From: Brevibacillus choshinensis
GTDB lineage: Bacteria > Bacillota > Bacilli > Brevibacillales > Brevibacillaceae
Direction: 5' to 3'
DNA: 64,000 nt
Assembly: GCF_001420695.1 (NCBI RefSeq)
Contig: NZ_LJJB01000007.1
Location: 519,890 to 583,889, forward strand
The translations under genes and the position numbers were made by a program. Below the pieces are notes generated by a model. That model had not been told where the DNA came from. It did not search any database and was given only the letters and a program-made list of their open reading frames with translations. Below, in pieces: positions 63,935 to 64,000 of this stretch. Positions within the stretch are counted from its first letter, which is position 1, and the number at the start of each line of letters is the position of its first letter.

Positions 63935-64000
63935 ATGAACATGCTCGTAACGGGTGGTGCCGGTTTTATCGGTCGCTGGGTGGTAAAAAGACTGCTGGCA
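63935..64000 (+). CDS. NAD-dependent epimerase/dehydratase, 3' truncated by window end
   Basis: The first 22 codons read MNMLVTGGAGFIGRWVVKRL then LA, the GxxGxxG NAD-binding start of an extended SDR. AGGAGACGA precedes the ATG by eight bases. It follows spsF by 32 bases and is probably part of the same transcript. Nothing more can be said about substrate. Confidence 0.85.
   Translation, partial: MNMLVTGGAGFIGRWVVKRLLA

Overview
The window looks like chromosomal DNA of a spore-forming Gram-positive bacterium of the Brevibacillus/Paenibacillus kind. The grounds are a near-identical GerE regulator with a good sigma-K promoter, an InhA-type secreted M6 protease with Spo0A-box-like sites upstream, strong AGGAGG-type ribosome sites with many GTG/TTG starts, copper-amine-oxidase-N and DUF1360 proteins, and a long spore-surface-like protein and glycan locus. 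Genus is inference; there is no rRNA or tRNA in the window.

Layout. 1-8.2 kb: 3' part of a large secreted S8 protease, a CheX-like phosphatase, an M24 peptidase, a VOC protein and two orphan oligopeptide-type ABC permeases. 8.2-9.5 kb: gerE and a decayed stretch with a metallo-beta-lactamase-fold remnant. 9.5-13.9 kb: a TetR repressor with promoter and operator driving a heterodimeric ABC exporter with one degenerate ATP site. 13.9-23.6 kb: housekeeping and accessory genes (cysK, M20 amidohydrolase, LysR/MFS divergent pair, sensor kinase), a 40-aa membrane peptide and a helix-turn-helix remnant. 23.6-26.2 kb: inhA behind four Spo0A-like boxes.

26.2-33.1 kb is a catabolic module: a TyrR-like sigma-54 activator, a methionine gamma-lyase with a matching -24/-12 promoter and an upstream palindrome, and a divergent fixABCX electron-transfer operon with a 49-aa extra gene. 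33.0-45.5 kb holds probable spore-surface proteins: a JAMM peptidase with a small partner, a 1166-aa coiled-coil protein with about ten 63-residue repeats, a cysteine-rich SPOCS-like protein, an (EQ)n protein with a sigma-K promoter, a CAP/peptidoglycan-binding protein, DUF1360, and three GT2 glycosyltransferases.

45.7-64 kb is a run of plus-strand surface-glycan genes: FkbM methyltransferases, ManC/PMI, a GDP-fucose-synthase-like enzyme, the CDP-glucose genes rfbG/rfbF, a TylF-type methyltransferase, a 3,5-epimerase-like protein, a broken and an intact GT-B-like transferase, and a pseudaminic/legionaminic-like set (PseB-like, PseI, PseG, SpsF-like) with a WbqC protein. It resembles an enlarged sps-type spore polysaccharide locus. 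The last gene, an epimerase, runs off the window end.
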